Assembly: GCA_001566295.1 (NCBI GenBank)
Contig: KQ964262.1
Coordinates: 496,001-560,000, forward strand
DNA from: Microdochium bolleyi
Lineage: Eukaryota; Ascomycota; Sordariomycetes; Xylariales; Microdochiaceae
Direction: 5' to 3'
DNA: 64,000 nucleotides
In this document: positions 1 to 10,910 of the stretch, one piece after another
Position numbering within the stretch: the first letter of the stretch is position 1
How the letters are laid out: every line of letters starts with the position of its first letter
The notes under the pieces: generated by a model
The model's input: only the letters and a program-made list of their open reading frames with translations
Database searches by the model: none
What the model was told of the DNA's origin: nothing
Made by a program: the position numbers and the translations under genes

Positions 1-1
1 T

Positions 2-1618
2 GCCGCGGGAGTGATCGACAAGCTGGATGTCTGGTATCAGGTCCACGTACAAGTTGCGGTCACCGATATCAAGGTATCGATCGACGGCAACACGGCTCTC
101 GAGCTCACACAGACCAGCAGGTTCTTTGGCTCGTACGGGTTGGGTGCTTCGTTCGACCACCGGGCCGTCTTCAGAGAGCTGAAAGTGACTGACGCCGCCG
201 GTGCAACGACCTACGAGCACTCGCTCACCGACGAGACCTGCTTCAACGACTTCCTGGTCGGCACAAACCCTCTTGATACATCGGTAGATGCGACACGGCG
301 GGACCGCATCGCCTACACCGGCGACCTTGACATTGCAGGAACTGCGGCCCTCGCAAGCACACACGGCCTAGAGTTCATCCTGGGGACCTTGGAGCTCTTT
401 GGCTCGCTTCAGGCCACGCCTGGATTCTTCATTCCCGCGGCAAAGATCCAGCAAGGCCCTGCGGCACCGATGGATTTCAACATCACTGGTCTTATCGGCT
501 ACTCGTGGAATCTGCTGACCGCGGTCGCCCAGACATATACACACACTGGTGATGTCGACTTCGCCAAGACGTGGGCGCCCAAAGTGCAGAGGATGCTTGA
601 CTGGTCCCACTCGCAGCTGCAGCCAAGCGGGCTGTTCAACTTGTCGGATGCTTCATTCGGCGGTGACTGGAACTACTACGACCCAGTGCAGTCTGGCGCC
701 GTTACCAAGTTCAACGTCCTCTACGCGTACGCTCTTCAGGAGACAGCGCAGCTACTCACCGACGGCGGAATCGACACGGCCGTCTACCAGGACCGCCTCA
801 CTGCACTACGGACCGCGATCGATACGCAGCTCTGGAGCGAGGACCTCGGGGCGTACGTAATGTCCGAGGTGAACCGTGATGGTTTTGCCCAGGACGCCAA
901 CGCCATCGCCATTCTCGCGGGTGTCAATATCGACCCCACGCACTCGTCCGAGCGAATCCTGGCGACGCTGTCAGAGCAGCTCTCCACCCCTCGTGGGCCC
1001 CTGGCCTTCTCAACAGGAACTATCACGACCTATGGCTTCCAGCGCTACATCAGCCCGTATGCATCAGGCTATCACCTCCGCGCAGCCCTCGCGACTGGCA
1101 ACAGCGCCGCGGCCCAGGAGCTGCTTGACACGCTGTGGGCGCCCATGGCCGACAAGAACAATGCCAACTACACGGGCTGCTTCTGGGAGACGCTCGATGC
1201 CGACGGCGCGCCAGCGTTTGGGTTCCGCACGAGCCTCGCGCATGGCTGGGCCGCTGGGCCAACCGCCGAGCTCAGCCGTTTCATGCTCGGCGCCTCCGCG
1301 ACCCGTCCCGGCTGGACGAGCTGGGCCGTCGCGCCGCAGACGCTCGGCGAGCGCTGGGCCCGTGGCAGAGTCCCGACGCCCGCCGGGCCGCTTCGGGTCG
1401 AGTGGGCGTTCTGCGGCGTCAGTGGCCTGCTCAGCATGACCGTGCAGGGGCCTGAAGGGACCAAGGGCACGGTCAAGTTGCCTTCCCCGCTGCTCGTTGG
1501 CCTTTCCGAGAGCAGGATCCTTGTCGATGGCGTCATGATGGAGGGGACGTCCTTCGAGGTTCACGGCGGAACTGCTGTGCACATCGTCCAGTCGCACGCT
1601 CAGCGCCGGGAGAATTAG
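2..1618 (+). CDS. Alpha-L-rhamnosidase-like glycoside hydrolase (GH78 type), 5' end outside window
   Basis: This is the C-terminal part (about 538 residues) of a secreted-type glycoside hydrolase of the six-hairpin (alpha/alpha)6 barrel class, most like fungal alpha-L-rhamnosidases of family GH78, which release terminal L-rhamnose from plant pectin or glycosides. The frame is open to the left window edge, so the N-terminal beta-sandwich part and any signal peptide lie outside. Supporting motifs are RRDRIAYTGDLDIAG, which matches the conserved catalytic-barrel entry (usually RRDR..W.GD), then FGGDWNYYDP, and TGCFWETLDADG followed by SLAHGWAAGP near the end of the barrel. A short beta-rich tail closes the protein, as in the family. 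No intron is needed inside the visible part. Other (alpha/alpha)6 families with similar folds (GH106-like or uncharacterised six-hairpin enzymes) are possible, so the exact substrate is inferred. Confidence 0.8.
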   Translation, partial: AAGVIDKLDVWYQVHVQVAVTDIKVSIDGNTALELTQTSRFFGSYGLGASFDHRAVFRELKVTDAAGATTYEHSLTDETCFNDFLVGTNPLDTSVDATRRDRIAYTGDLDIAGTAALASTHGLEFILGTLELFGSLQATPGFFIPAAKIQQGPAAPMDFNITGLIGYSWNLLTAVAQTYTHTGDVDFAKTWAPKVQRMLDWSHSQLQPSGLFNLSDASFGGDWNYYDPVQSGAVTKFNVLYAYALQETAQLLTDGGIDTAVYQDRLTALRTAIDTQLWSEDLGAYVMSEVNRDGFAQDANAIAILAGVNIDPTHSSERILATLSEQLSTPRGPLAFSTGTITTYGFQRYISPYASGYHLRAALATGNSAAAQELLDTLWAPMADKNNANYTGCFWETLDADGAPAFGFRTSLAHGWAAGPTAELSRFMLGASATRPGWTSWAVAPQTLGERWARGRVPTPAGPLRVEWAFCGVSGLLSMTVQGPEGTKGTVKLPSPLLVGLSESRILVDGVMMEGTSFEVHGGTAVHIVQSHAQRREN

Positions 1619-2080
1619 TACCCAGGCATCCAACTAGCCAGTCCGCACACCTTGAGATATTAGATACAAAGATTTGTCGACGGCCGGTGCCCAGGCTTGT
1701 AGAAAGATGTTTCTGCATTGGTACAGTAGAAATGTGACTGGTGTTGGACTACATTAGGTCGAGTACCCGTACTGTTCGCTCGTGGAACCACAGTGTGCCA
1801 GCTCACATTACTCCGATCATGACTTTCAGAGAAATTCCGCATGCACTCTTATTCCTGTAAAGGTTGTCCAGTCAGGTCATAGGTAGAGAAGGAGTTGGTC
1901 GGTGTAAATTGAAGGCCATGTTCATAGCAGCAGACGTGTCCAAAGCAAGCACAATTGCATGGCATGGCTTTGTTGGCCAGATGGCAAGGAAGCGAGCTCG
2001 GTCCTCTTCGCAAGACGCACTTACGCCGTAATCTGCCTTTTCAATCAAGATCAATTCCAGAGAGTCTCACTCGCAAGCAT
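1619..2080. other. Intergenic, nothing recognised
   Basis: Convergent space between the rhamnosidase-like gene and the SDR gene. Only short open frames without family features are seen. Confidence 0.6.
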
Positions 2081-3007
2081 CTATCCACCAGATGGCAGGT
2101 TCATGGCGCCCATCCGGGCCTTGATCTTGCTCGCACCTCCATCAACCACAATCTCATGTCCTGACACGAACCCGGCATCTACCAGGTACTCGACTGCGTC
2201 CGCAATATCCTTGGGCCTCCCCGCCCGGTTCGACAAGTGGTCGTCCACGTCCTGCTTCTCGTTCAGATGAGCCCACTTCGTGCCCTTCTCGTCGCCCTCC
2301 TTGCACTCGTGCGTCGCCTTGATCCGGCCCGGCGAGACGACATTGACCCTGATACCCCACTGCGACAGACTGACGGCCATGCTGTGCATCAGGCCCAGCT
2401 GGCCCGCCTTGCTGCTCGCGTAGCCCTCTTGGTTCGGATCGCTGTGGTGCGCGCGGAAGCTGCTGATGTGGATAATGCACGGCCCAGCCTCGCTGTCGTC
2501 GTCGTGGCGGGCTTCCTGGCTGTCGGCCTCGTGGCGCATATACGGTAAGCAGGCCTGAGACACAGCGAAGGGGGCCGTGAGATTGGTATCGATATAGCTG
2601 TTGTGATAGTTTGGTCAGCTTCGTGTTATAACGCCGGCCGTCGCATCATCGAACTTGACTCACGCCTTCCATTCCTCCAACGTCTCTTGGTCAGCCATGG
2701 TCTTTCCATCCTTCCAGAAGGGGTGGGCAATGCCACCATTGTTGACGAGGACATGGATCCTGCCGCCCAAGAACTTGGCCGCCTCGTCGACATGCTTCCG
2801 GATGTCAGCCGTGTCGCGCAAATCGCACAGGTCATAGCCAAGCTGTCCCGCGTCTGAATACTTCTTCAAGTGGCTGCGGACGGTGTGCTCGAGCTCATCC
2901 TCCTGTATGTCCAGGACGTAGACGCGGTATCCGAGCTCGCAGAATCGGCGGACAAGGCATCGGCCAATACCCCTGGCGCCACCACTGATGAGGGCGGTCT
3001 TGGACAT
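2081..3007 (-). CDS. Short-chain dehydrogenase/reductase (classical SDR), 2 exons
   Basis: A 286-residue NAD(P)-dependent oxidoreductase of the classical SDR superfamily; the substrate is unknown. Exon 1 is 3007..2664 and exon 2 is 2597..2081, joined across a GT-AG intron of 66 nt (donor GTGAGT, acceptor ACAACAG), which restores the frame. The cofactor-binding motif is GGARGIGR at about residues 9-16 (TGxxxGxG type), followed by NNGG (NNAG type) at about 90, a catalytic Ser in HISSF and the catalytic YxxxK in YASSKAG. The C-terminal VDGG motif is typical of this family. Length is slightly above the usual 250 residues. The start is the Met directly before the first beta-strand (SKTALISGG). It is convergent with the upstream rhamnosidase-like gene. 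Family assignment is secure; a role in sugar (for example rhamnose) catabolism can only be guessed from the neighbour. Confidence 0.88.
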
Positions 3008-3462
3008 TGCGTTAGGCTTGAAGACTGAGATGAGCTATGTGATATGAACGAGAAGTGCAGTCATGATAGTGAGGTAGAACATGGATGTTTTACTTTCGAG
3101 CAACACGATATCCATCGGGATGCTTCTTTAAACGTCATGGTGAGCAGTACCTCCGTGGCGAAACACAGTGGCGCATGTCTTGGGAAGCCATGGTGGAGCC
3201 TGAGTGGACCACGAATCGCAGCAGGGAGCAAAGGCTCCGTGAGGCATTGTCTCATTGAACCCCGACCAACGTGGGGGGCTCATGCTCACTGGCTGGGCAT
3301 GAATTGTGCATGTCGGAATAAGTAGCACGGCAATGGGAGGAATGTTGTATGGCTTAAATAGCACGTCTCAAATCTAACTCTTCTAATCACCGACACTGAG
3401 CCCCCATACTGCCCAGAAATCCTGGCCGCGGTATCAATTGGCGCTGCGAAGCTGCGGCACGA
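3008..3462. other. Intergenic, nothing recognised
   Basis: This space lies upstream of the SDR and downstream of the Ser/Thr-rich gene, both on the minus strand. It should hold the SDR promoter; no clear TATA element or structured RNA was seen. Confidence 0.5.
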
Positions 3463-4442
3463 CTAGTTGCCTCCTCCTATTTGCTCACGGCCCGCCTCAT
3501 ACACGGTGAGATCGTCGATGAAGACGGTAAAACCCCCGCCGGGCACAGACGAGTTACAGAAGACAATGAGCTTGAAGGAAGGGTCGTCTTCTGGGGCTGT
3601 GAACTGCCAGGTGTGGGCAGTGTACCCAGGACCTACATCGGCGGGCGTGAATAGATTAAACTCGACGGTATTGGTGTCCTTAACTGTAGGCGCGTGGAAG
3701 CATCCTATACCAGGCTGCGAGACAGCACGCCAGTAGTACTCCAGTATGTAGTTCTTGCCTGCGACAACACCGGTGAGGGTCTGGCCGATGAACTGGCGCT
3801 GGCCAATGGACCGTACGGAAAAATCACTATTTTCGAAACAGTGAAACTCGTTAGCTCACCGCTTCTCTGTTCTCGAAGGAGAATTTTGACAGTTTGTCAG
3901 CCGTTTTGCGTTCTCCTCTTTACTTACACGAAGTTTTCTCCTGTGTGTGCCTGGGTGGCATCTGGGCTGATTCCAGAGCCTGGACCATTGGGGAGAGTCC
4001 AGGGCGCAGACGTGTAGGAATCGTTGTCTCTATCGTCGAAGGAAGGGTTCTTGATGTGGTTGGTGGGAGCAGAGGCGGGGCTGGTGGTCGTGCTTGTTGC
4101 GAGAGTTGACGTGGAGATATCGGAGGTAGTGACTACGGTCTCGGCGGTGGTCGAAGTGCTGGTAGTCAGGGTGGCCACGCTCGAGGCAGACGCCGCGGTT
4201 GTGGTAGTTGATGCAGCATCACTGGTTGTTGAGGAGGTCTCGGTCGAGCTGGTCAGGACCGGCGGGCTGGCACTAGTACTAGCAGAGAACGTCACTGTTG
4301 CTGAGGCAGACTCTGGCGTGCTCGTGGTGCTGTAGACGTTGGAAGTGGTGCTCGAAAGCGACGGACGACCACTGCACTTCCTGGGCGCGGCGATGACGGC
4401 ACCGATGGCGGCGGTGGCTGAGACGATGGTAATGAGACGCAT
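3463..4442 (-). CDS. Secreted Ser/Thr-rich protein with C-terminal carbohydrate-module-like domain, 2 exons
   Basis: A predicted 292-residue secreted protein. Exon 1 is 4442..3928 and exon 2 is 3826..3463; the 101-nt intron has donor GTAAGT and acceptor AAAATAG and keeps frame. Residues 1-19 (MRLITIVSATAAIGAVIAA) are a clear signal peptide, which decides the start; an in-frame Met further upstream would hide it. Residues about 25-135 are almost only Ser, Thr, Ala and Val and should be heavily O-mannosylated. From about 137 a globular part starts with NHIKNPSFDD and continues through QTLTGVVAGKNYILEYYW, HTWQFTAPED and FTVFIDDLTVYE. This pattern (N-P-x-F-E/D ... D-D-V) is typical of CBM4/9-like or fungal carbohydrate-module-like beta-sandwich domains. 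The ligand is unknown. A cell-wall or extracellular role is inferred; no GPI signal is evident. Confidence 0.72.
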
Positions 4443-5629
4443 GCTGAGCGAGTGTGGTGGGCTGCTGTCCCTGGACTGTGTGCTTAAACGAGAGTGAGTG
4501 AATGTGCGTGTTGCAGACCTCCGTATGTAGCGATGCAAAGGGGGGATGTTTGTATTTATGCGGGCAGAACCCACAAGACCTCATCAAGCTTAATGAGTGG
4601 TGTGAAGCCAAGGGAGATCTAGACTTGCGCCACGAGCACGGGACGATCTGACCAATACATCTCGCTCCCGCGATCCTAACCGATTTTGGATCACCATGGC
4701 GTGCGTGGCCTCGCAACACTGAGCTGGGACGCGAGAAGAGGTCGCCAATCTCGCCGAGCCCCTGGCTCCAGGCCGCCCCAAGTGTCACTAGCACGTCCAC
4801 TACGGCGAGGTCCGAGATTGCGCTGCAGACTACGCTAGCGTCCTCACACAGCGGTGCCCACACTGGTGCAGAGACCCCATGGGCTACTCGGGTGCTCCCC
4901 ACGCCCTGGACGAAAGCTGGAAAAGCAACCCCGCGATTGCGCACTGGGCGTCTTTGCGGCTGACTGCGGGAACAGGGCGAGATGGTTCCGTATCCGAGAA
5001 TAAACGGGTCCAGAGCTTGTGGATTGTCAGAACGACAGGCCCTTGGTATGAACCGTGATGTTCTATAGACAGTCCGTGGGCTCTTTACAAAGCGCTGGTC
5101 TACAACAGGTGCACGAAGTGCTACCGCCATTTCTGAGCAAATTCGCTGTCTTTTCTTCATCAGATCTGTTCCTTGTCTCATTGTACTTGTTTTGATTTGC
5201 CCCTCCGGAAAAACAGTCGAGGTGGTCCGTTCGCGAGACGGCGACTTTGCTCAGAAATGGCCGTAGTGTATTTATTGCATCTGATGAGGCCACCTCGCAT
5301 AGCTATCATCCACGAGGTCACACCCACAGTGAGTCACATGTAGCTTGTAGTTTACCAGTGCAAGACGCATTATATCTCACAAAATGGGGTAGTACTTCTC
5401 GGACACGAGGATTAACTAGAGTCTCCATTCCAATCGAGTTACCTGGGCCTTCCGATACGTAGCTATAGTAATCCGGCATAGCCTCTATAGTGCCATGAGG
5501 ATGCGAGAGAAACCCCAAATGTGCGGGACCGCGGGGCTCTATGATGATGCAAAAGCTGGCGACAGTTTGTCACATGCACATGCTCACAGGAGATGCCAGT
5601 GATTGCAAGGGTTCTGAGTAAGGTTCGCA
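4443..5629. other. Intergenic region with an imperfect inverted repeat
   Basis: No convincing gene. It holds the promoter of the Ser/Thr-rich gene (an A/T-rich ATAAATA-like element near 4553-4560, minus strand) and the inverted repeat at 5121-5266 listed separately. Confidence 0.5.
5121..5266. repeat. Imperfect inverted repeat, two 30-nt arms, 86-nt spacer
   Basis: The arm at 5121-5150 is the reverse complement of 5237-5266 with three mismatches. The central block TTTGCTCAGAAATGGC is perfect in both arms. Weaker similarity continues outward for about 20-30 bases on each side (around 5104-5120 against 5267-5285), with differences that look like transitions. It could be a decayed small MITE-like element or a hairpin-forming transcript. 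No target-site duplication could be fixed by eye. Confidence 0.65.
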
Positions 5630-6058
5630 TCATTCTCTCTGCCAAAGGAACAGTCCGCTCAGAAATGCAATGATTCCACCAGGCAGAGCGTGGAAAATAC
5701 CCAAATCGCGCCGCCCTGCGACCGAGGCGAGGAAATAACCATCGGTGCCTGCCACTAGGACGCCTATCGTGGCCAGGATCGAGGCCATCTCTTCCCACTT
5801 GCCCTGCCGCGCGAAAATCGCGAGTATCACGCCAGTCGCGAGCTGTCTGACTCCCATGAGCGCGACGTAAGCCTGAGTCGTGGGGTTGTCACTTGGCCGC
5901 TGCGCTTTGGCACCCTTCGAGTCTGCCCGAGAGTCGATGGAAAGGCCAAAGTCTGCCGCGAAGTGCGCTGGGCGCAATAGACCGTTGAGTCCTGTCCATA
6001 TCGCTAGGCCAGAGAAGGTGACGCTGACCGTTTTGAAGATTGTTGGGACATAATCCAT
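5630..6058 (-). CDS. Small integral membrane protein, DUF4267-like
   Basis: A single-exon gene for a 142-residue protein with about four hydrophobic segments: VSVTFSGLAIWTGLNGLL near the N-terminus, a segment around YVALMGVRQLATGVILAIFA, then MASILATIGVLVAGTDGYFLA and GIIAFLSGLFLW at the C-terminus. Length, spacing and the central MGVRQLATG / GTDGYFLA motifs match the fungal DUF4267 group, whose function is unknown. The start is the first Met of the frame, directly before the first membrane segment, and no intron is needed. Nothing in the neighbourhood tells its role. Assignment to the family comes from memory of the motif pattern and needs a profile search; the membrane topology is clear from the sequence. 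Confidence 0.75.
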   Translation of the reverse strand: MDYVPTIFKTVSVTFSGLAIWTGLNGLLRPAHFAADFGLSIDSRADSKGAKAQRPSDNPTTQAYVALMGVRQLATGVILAIFARQGKWEEMASILATIGVLVAGTDGYFLASVAGRRDLGIFHALPGGIIAFLSGLFLWQRE

Positions 6059-7870
6059 GGCGGCATGAGGTGGTTTGTTGTTATCTTCAGGCGAAGGTCA
6101 TAAACTTCCCAGGTTGTTGCCAGTTGCGTAGCGTGCTGCGACCGTGCGGTGCGGGCAGAGCGTGTACGATGGGCCGTGGAGGGAGGAATTTGATTGTTTC
6201 CACGTTTGGCTAGGCAGAACAATGACGTCATGAATAATTGTGGCATAAACTGCCACTACTTATTGGTTTTGACTTCGCCTCAGCTGGGTTACAAGAAGCA
6301 CAGCAAAACTGATCCTCGTGCATTTTTGCTTTGCCTCTTATAGCCTTGTGCTGGGCCGTCCGTGAAGCCCGATAACCGGGTTCGCAGAGGGGTCTCGGAG
6401 AATGCTAACTCCCGAGCCCTCTTGGCACTCAGATGAATGGCTGGGGCGGGCTGGAATTTGCTAATTATGCCCAGGTGCTGTCAATGATCTCGAAACAGTC
6501 ACCCACGTTCGGCCAGGCCCACAAATGACCGAACAGTACAGCTCATACATTACAGAGCATCGCTCTCGTATTCGAGTACAAATAAATCTGGACTTATCCA
6601 TCATCAGGCCGGCCTTACGCCTGGCTCAAACATGCAAGAAGAAAAACCTTTGAATGTTTGGTCTTCTTTTACCACTAGAAGCCCCGGTGGCGTGAGAAGA
6701 TAACTGTGGCCAAAAATTGCAAGAGTTGCGGAATTGTGTTATCGCATGATCGCATGAGGCCCTCACTCAGCAATTTGGTACTCGTGTTCGTTTGGCACAT
6801 TAGCACTCTATTCCGGTCTGACATTATTCTCGGATGTTCCGGGTTCCCCTTGATCGGGATAACTGCCTTCCGAACCACATCACAGGAATCCTCTCAGCCT
6901 TACAGGCTGACTTGTGGTGGTCAGCGGATGGTTCCGCCCCCGCGGCCCATGCATGATGCACGCCACCGCCCCCTAATTACACACATTGAGACAGATCTAT
7001 CGCAAGGCAGTGCATCACCATTCCAGACCTCAGATCGGATCGGACCTACACGTGACTGGCCCGAGCACGAACGAAGAGCTCTCCACCGTAGGCAGACCAC
7101 AATCCCTGATGTGGAAAGAATCAAATGCTTATCTTAGCACAAGATCGAATAAGGCCTAGACTCGACGGAACATCTCGAGCTGAGCGCGAGCTCTGGTGTA
7201 AGGCTTGGCGAAACGTCGACATGGCTGTGAATGCTCCACCTCATTCCAAGAATTACTTGTTCTGGTATAGTATAGAGTGCTTGGCCGACCAACCACGTTG
7301 TAACAACGCACAGCCTTGCATATAATTCCACATGCAGAGTGGCTGCATTTTCCCACCACCACCACTCAGTCAGCTCCACGGCTGCGTGGCTTGATGCGTC
7401 CGGATGCTGCCGGATGCTCTTGTGTCCGGTAAATCAATACGAGAACAGGAAAGACAAAATATCGGGTTGCTTCTACGTAGTCAGTTCCGGACACATCAGA
7501 TGAGGGCATGATACGAAAACCAAGACGAATGCGCCACAGGCTGACAGTTGTTTTGCCGCGGCGCCTCTCGGATTTCTCAGAGCCTGTCTGCCTGGTGCTA
7601 CATATGTCTTCCACCAATGGGCTGAACACGGCGTGACGATTACAGCATATCCATATGGAATCATCCGGTCACGATCCAACATACAAAAGCGGCTGTGCCT
7701 CCCTCCTCTAGGTGATATAAAAGGTATGCGCAGATACTCAAGTTTAGCAAGACTATTTTCGACCGTCTCGACCTCTCCCTCCCGATCCAAACACAACATT
7801 GTCCTCAAACCCACAGTCCTATATCATATAAAGTACCGCCGAAAACAAAACATCACATCTTCCATCCATC
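6059..7870. other. Long intergenic region between divergent genes
   Basis: About 1.8 kb between the DUF4267-like gene (minus) and the Gly-rich protein gene (plus). Only short open frames without recognisable features were seen. The right end carries the putative core promoter of the plus-strand gene. Confidence 0.5.
7716..7722 (+). promoter_or_regulatory. Putative TATA box for the gene at 7871
   Basis: TATAAAA in the context GTGATATAAAAGG, about 150 bases before the ATG and followed by a pyrimidine-rich stretch (TCGACCTCTCCCTCCC), as in many highly expressed fungal genes. Confidence 0.45.
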
Positions 7871-8380
7871 ATGCCGTTCGATTACGAGGACTACGACGCA
7901 AAGTGCGCCCTCATGAGCGCGGACGAGCTCCAGCGGCAGTGGAACCACTACACCCGCCTCATCTCCGGCGGCGCCACCACCACGACTATATCGGGCGTCG
8001 CCGCCATCCCCACGGGCGGCGTCAGCACCATCGGCATCGTCTACGCGGGCCCGGCCATCCACAACGCCCGCAAGAAGCGCGAGATAATCGACCGGCACTT
8101 TGCGCGGCTAGGGGGCGTGCACCGGACCCGCAAGCGCGACGTCCTTACGGGGGTCGTGTTCTCGGGTACGGTCGGGATGGCCTCGATGGGAACGGGCAGC
8201 TGGGGTGCCGAGAACATCATGGAGCACGGGGTCGACAAGGCCTATGAGAAGGCTGTGGAGGCGGTTACCGAGGCCTCTCTTGGGGCGACGGGGATGATGT
8301 TGGAGGACGTGTACATGGGGACTGTGCGTGACAAAGAAGCGCAACGTGCGGAGCATGGGGAAGACTATCAGAAAGGCTGA
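7871..8380 (+). CDS. Small fungal protein with two Gly-rich hydrophobic segments, function unknown
   Basis: A single-exon gene for a 169-residue protein of unknown function. The start MPFDYEDYDAK is the first Met after the TATA and CT-rich leader. The layout is an acidic, Tyr-rich N-terminus; an amphipathic stretch (SADELQRQWNHYTRL); a first Gly/Ala/Thr-rich hydrophobic segment at about residues 33-66; a basic turn (HNARKKREIIDRHF and HRTRKRD) at about 66-92; a second Gly-rich hydrophobic segment at about 93-116; then a charged helical tail. Two such segments around a basic loop suggest a membrane-inserting or membrane-remodelling hairpin. I believe similar proteins occur in many Pezizomycotina as lineage-typical hypotheticals, but I cannot name a family. 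No signal peptide is seen. The strong-looking core promoter suggests good expression. Confidence 0.75.
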   Translation: MPFDYEDYDAKCALMSADELQRQWNHYTRLISGGATTTTISGVAAIPTGGVSTIGIVYAGPAIHNARKKREIIDRHFARLGGVHRTRKRDVLTGVVFSGTVGMASMGTGSWGAENIMEHGVDKAYEKAVEAVTEASLGATGMMLEDVYMGTVRDKEAQRAEHGEDYQKG

Positions 8381-8867
8381 TGGCGAGGTGCGGAGAAGAA
8401 CGAGGAGAGAGGATTCGATGCTTTGACACTGGCTATTTGCGTTAGCATATGTCAAAACTTGCAAGGGATTGGACTAATGGAATCGGACGTCAGCAAGATG
8501 ACGCAGCATTGGATTTACGTTTGCGTTGTGTTCGGACAGCCGCCCTAAAGTCCACGACCCACTCTCACAAAACCTCCGGACAGACACAGCTGGACGAATT
8601 TTGCAATTTGTGGTCTTTGTGTTTATAGTATTCAGCAAATCATCAATTCATGAAAGCTCTATGTCGTACGTGTCTGGCAAGAATCAAACAGCGCAGAGAA
8701 CGAAATCCTCTTAGACTCTCCTAAACCCATGAGCTACTCTCTATCCCGCCCCGCGCGTCGAAATGTCTACGCCAGAACAAGTCCGCGGCTCAGCTGTGGC
8801 AACCCCTGCTCGCCGCCACAGGTCAGAGCTGGTGGCGAAATCCCCTCCGCCGTGTATACATCATCGT
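8381..8867. other. Intergenic, nothing recognised
   Basis: Convergent 3' space between the Gly-rich protein gene and the MFS gene. No gene or repeat noticed. Confidence 0.6.
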
Positions 8868-10761
8868 CTAGTAGACGTAGAGGTTCTGCTGCTCGTCCTC
8901 TGTGGCCCGCATCTTGGCGTTGCGGCGCTTCATGATGATCTTGACGATCCAGGCGACTGCCGCAGTGCCGAGGCTGAAGGCGCACGAGGACGCCATGGCG
9001 GGGATGTAGCGCGGCTCGGAGGCCTTGGTCCAGAGGTACGGCGTCCAGATGAAGCTGATGTTCATGATGGTCGTGACCATGCTGATCGCGACGGCCTTCT
9101 TCTCCTTGGTCTGGCCGCACACGCTGCCGCACCAGCCCAGGATGAGGGAGTTGACGCCGTAGGTGCCGATGGTGAAGATGGTCATGGAGACGTAGCGCCC
9201 GGCCATGTTGAGCGTCGCGGCGGAGGCGGCGAAGCCGATGGTCGCGATGACCTTGGAGATGGTAATGTGCCAGGTGCGCTCGTTGAAGCGGCCCGAGGAC
9301 CAGGAGACGAGAATGGTGACGGCGCCGGCGATGAGATAGGGCGGGCAGGTGAGCACGAGGGTGATGGTGTCGTTCATGCCGAGCGTCTTGACGACCGAGG
9401 GGAAGAAGTTCTTGAACCCGTTCGCGGCAAGATGCAGATGGGCCATGATGCAGAAGAGCCAGACGACGGGGTCCGAGCCGGCCTGCTTGAAGCCAGTCCA
9501 CAGGGAGGTCTGACCGGCGTTGGAGGTCGTGTCGAGCTCCATGCGGTTGTGGGCGAGGGCACGCTCCTCCTCGGTGAGCCACGTGGTCGTCAGAGGGAAG
9601 TCAGGCAGGATGAAGTAGCCTGGGAATGGTTAGCTGGTGCGTCACAGGGTTGCAGATGTGTAGCAAGTGCGACTTACCAAAGATGGCGATGACGAAGGTG
9701 ACAACACCCTGGAGGATGAAGAGCCATTGCCAGCCAGCAAGACCTGCGAGTTGATGTCAGTAGGTGGACCGATGAAGATGTAGGATTACGCAGTAGCGGT
9801 GGCTACTGGGCCTGAGCGCAACCTACCGAGAGTCATGTGCATGCCGTGGAAAACGCCCGCGGCAATGAGACCAGCGAAGGCAGTGGCCAGGACGTTGCCA
9901 GTATACAGAATCGCAATGCGAGTGGCAATCTCCTTGCGGGTGTAGAAGATGGACAGCATGTACACAGCGCCGGGGTAGTCTGTTATCGGGTTAGATCGGG
10001 TTCACGGCGTGGCACGAGAAAGGCCAATCTGATCTTACAAGGCGCCTCAGTAAGACCAAGGAAGAAGCGGGTTAGAAGAAGCCCGGTGAAGTCCTTAGAC
10101 ATAGCGGTGAGGGCGCTGACGACAGCCCACAGAGCCATGCAAATACCCTAAATCAGTCAGCGTCGTGCAAACACTAGCTTTCATGGAGTCCGAGAGTACT
10201 CACCATGTAGCGGGACGGGCGCGTGCGCGTCAGGAACATGTTGGAGGGAATCTGACCGAGGATGTAGCTTTATAATCGCCTTAATTAGCTTCTAGCTCGG
10301 AGTGTTCCAGTGTCAGGTTGCAGACATACCCGACGAAGAGGATGGACACGCAAGTCTGGTATTGTGTATCGGTGAGTTTGAGATCCTTCTCGAGTGTGTT
10401 GATGCGGGCGAGGGCAATCGCGTTTCGGTCAAGGTAGTTGAGCCAGTACATCGACCAGAGCATCGGCTAGGACAGAATGTTAGCTTCCCCGAATAGCCCC
10501 AAATCCCCGCGGGCAGCCTTACCATGATCCAGCGGTCAAGCTTCTTCACCAAGGCGATCTCCTTGGGATCGGTCTTCTCGTCTGTGCACGATTCGGTTAA
10601 CCCAAGCGTTTGGACCAGACTTCACAAGGCGACTTACGAGATCCGAAGCGGTCCACATGTTGGACTTGAGGCACCTGCTTCTCGGAGACCGCATCATCGA
10701 AGATTTGAGTCTCCGGACGCTTCTGCGGAGTCGACTCGATGTTGTTTTCCTGAGCAGCCAT
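8868..10761 (-). CDS. MFS permease, anion:cation symporter (ACS/Dal5-like) family, 8 exons
   Basis: A 487-residue plasma-membrane transporter of the major facilitator superfamily, fungal ACS group (allantoate, nicotinate and other small organic anions). Exons on the minus strand are 10761..10638, 10581..10523, 10466..10330, 10267..10204, 10147..10039, 9979..9827, 9743..9678 and 9619..8868; all seven introns are GT-AG, 56-83 nt, and keep frame. Family marks are YWLNYLDRNAIALAR in TM1, GYILGQIPSN before TM3, LTEAPYYPGAVYMLS, FYTRKEIATRIAILYTG, and GWQWLFILQG in the middle. A cytosolic acidic head of about 60 residues and a short C-terminal tail frame about 12 membrane helices. The substrate cannot be read from sequence. 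The gene stands alone with a 3.6-kb empty region upstream, and a TATA-like element lies about 145 bases before the ATG. Confidence 0.9.
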
Positions 10762-10902
10762 GATGAATGGTTCGAAGGGTGCAGGTAGTAGCCAAGTGTC
10801 AAGGACAGATGAGGTTATTGGACAAAATATGGGAAGATCACAGCTAAGGGACTGCGCCTGGCCAGAAACACAGCCTGATCGTCCCAGGTGAGGGGACACG
10901 AA

Positions 10903-10910
10903 CTTATATA
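10903..10910 (-). promoter_or_regulatory. Putative TATA box of the MFS gene at 8868-10761
   Basis: TATATAAG on the minus strand, about 145 bases before the ATG at 10761. Placement is plausible for a fungal core promoter but unproven. Confidence 0.4.

Noticed and set aside
6706..7137. 143-codon open frame in the 6-7.9 kb gap
   Set aside because: No recognisable features and no splice logic to extend it.
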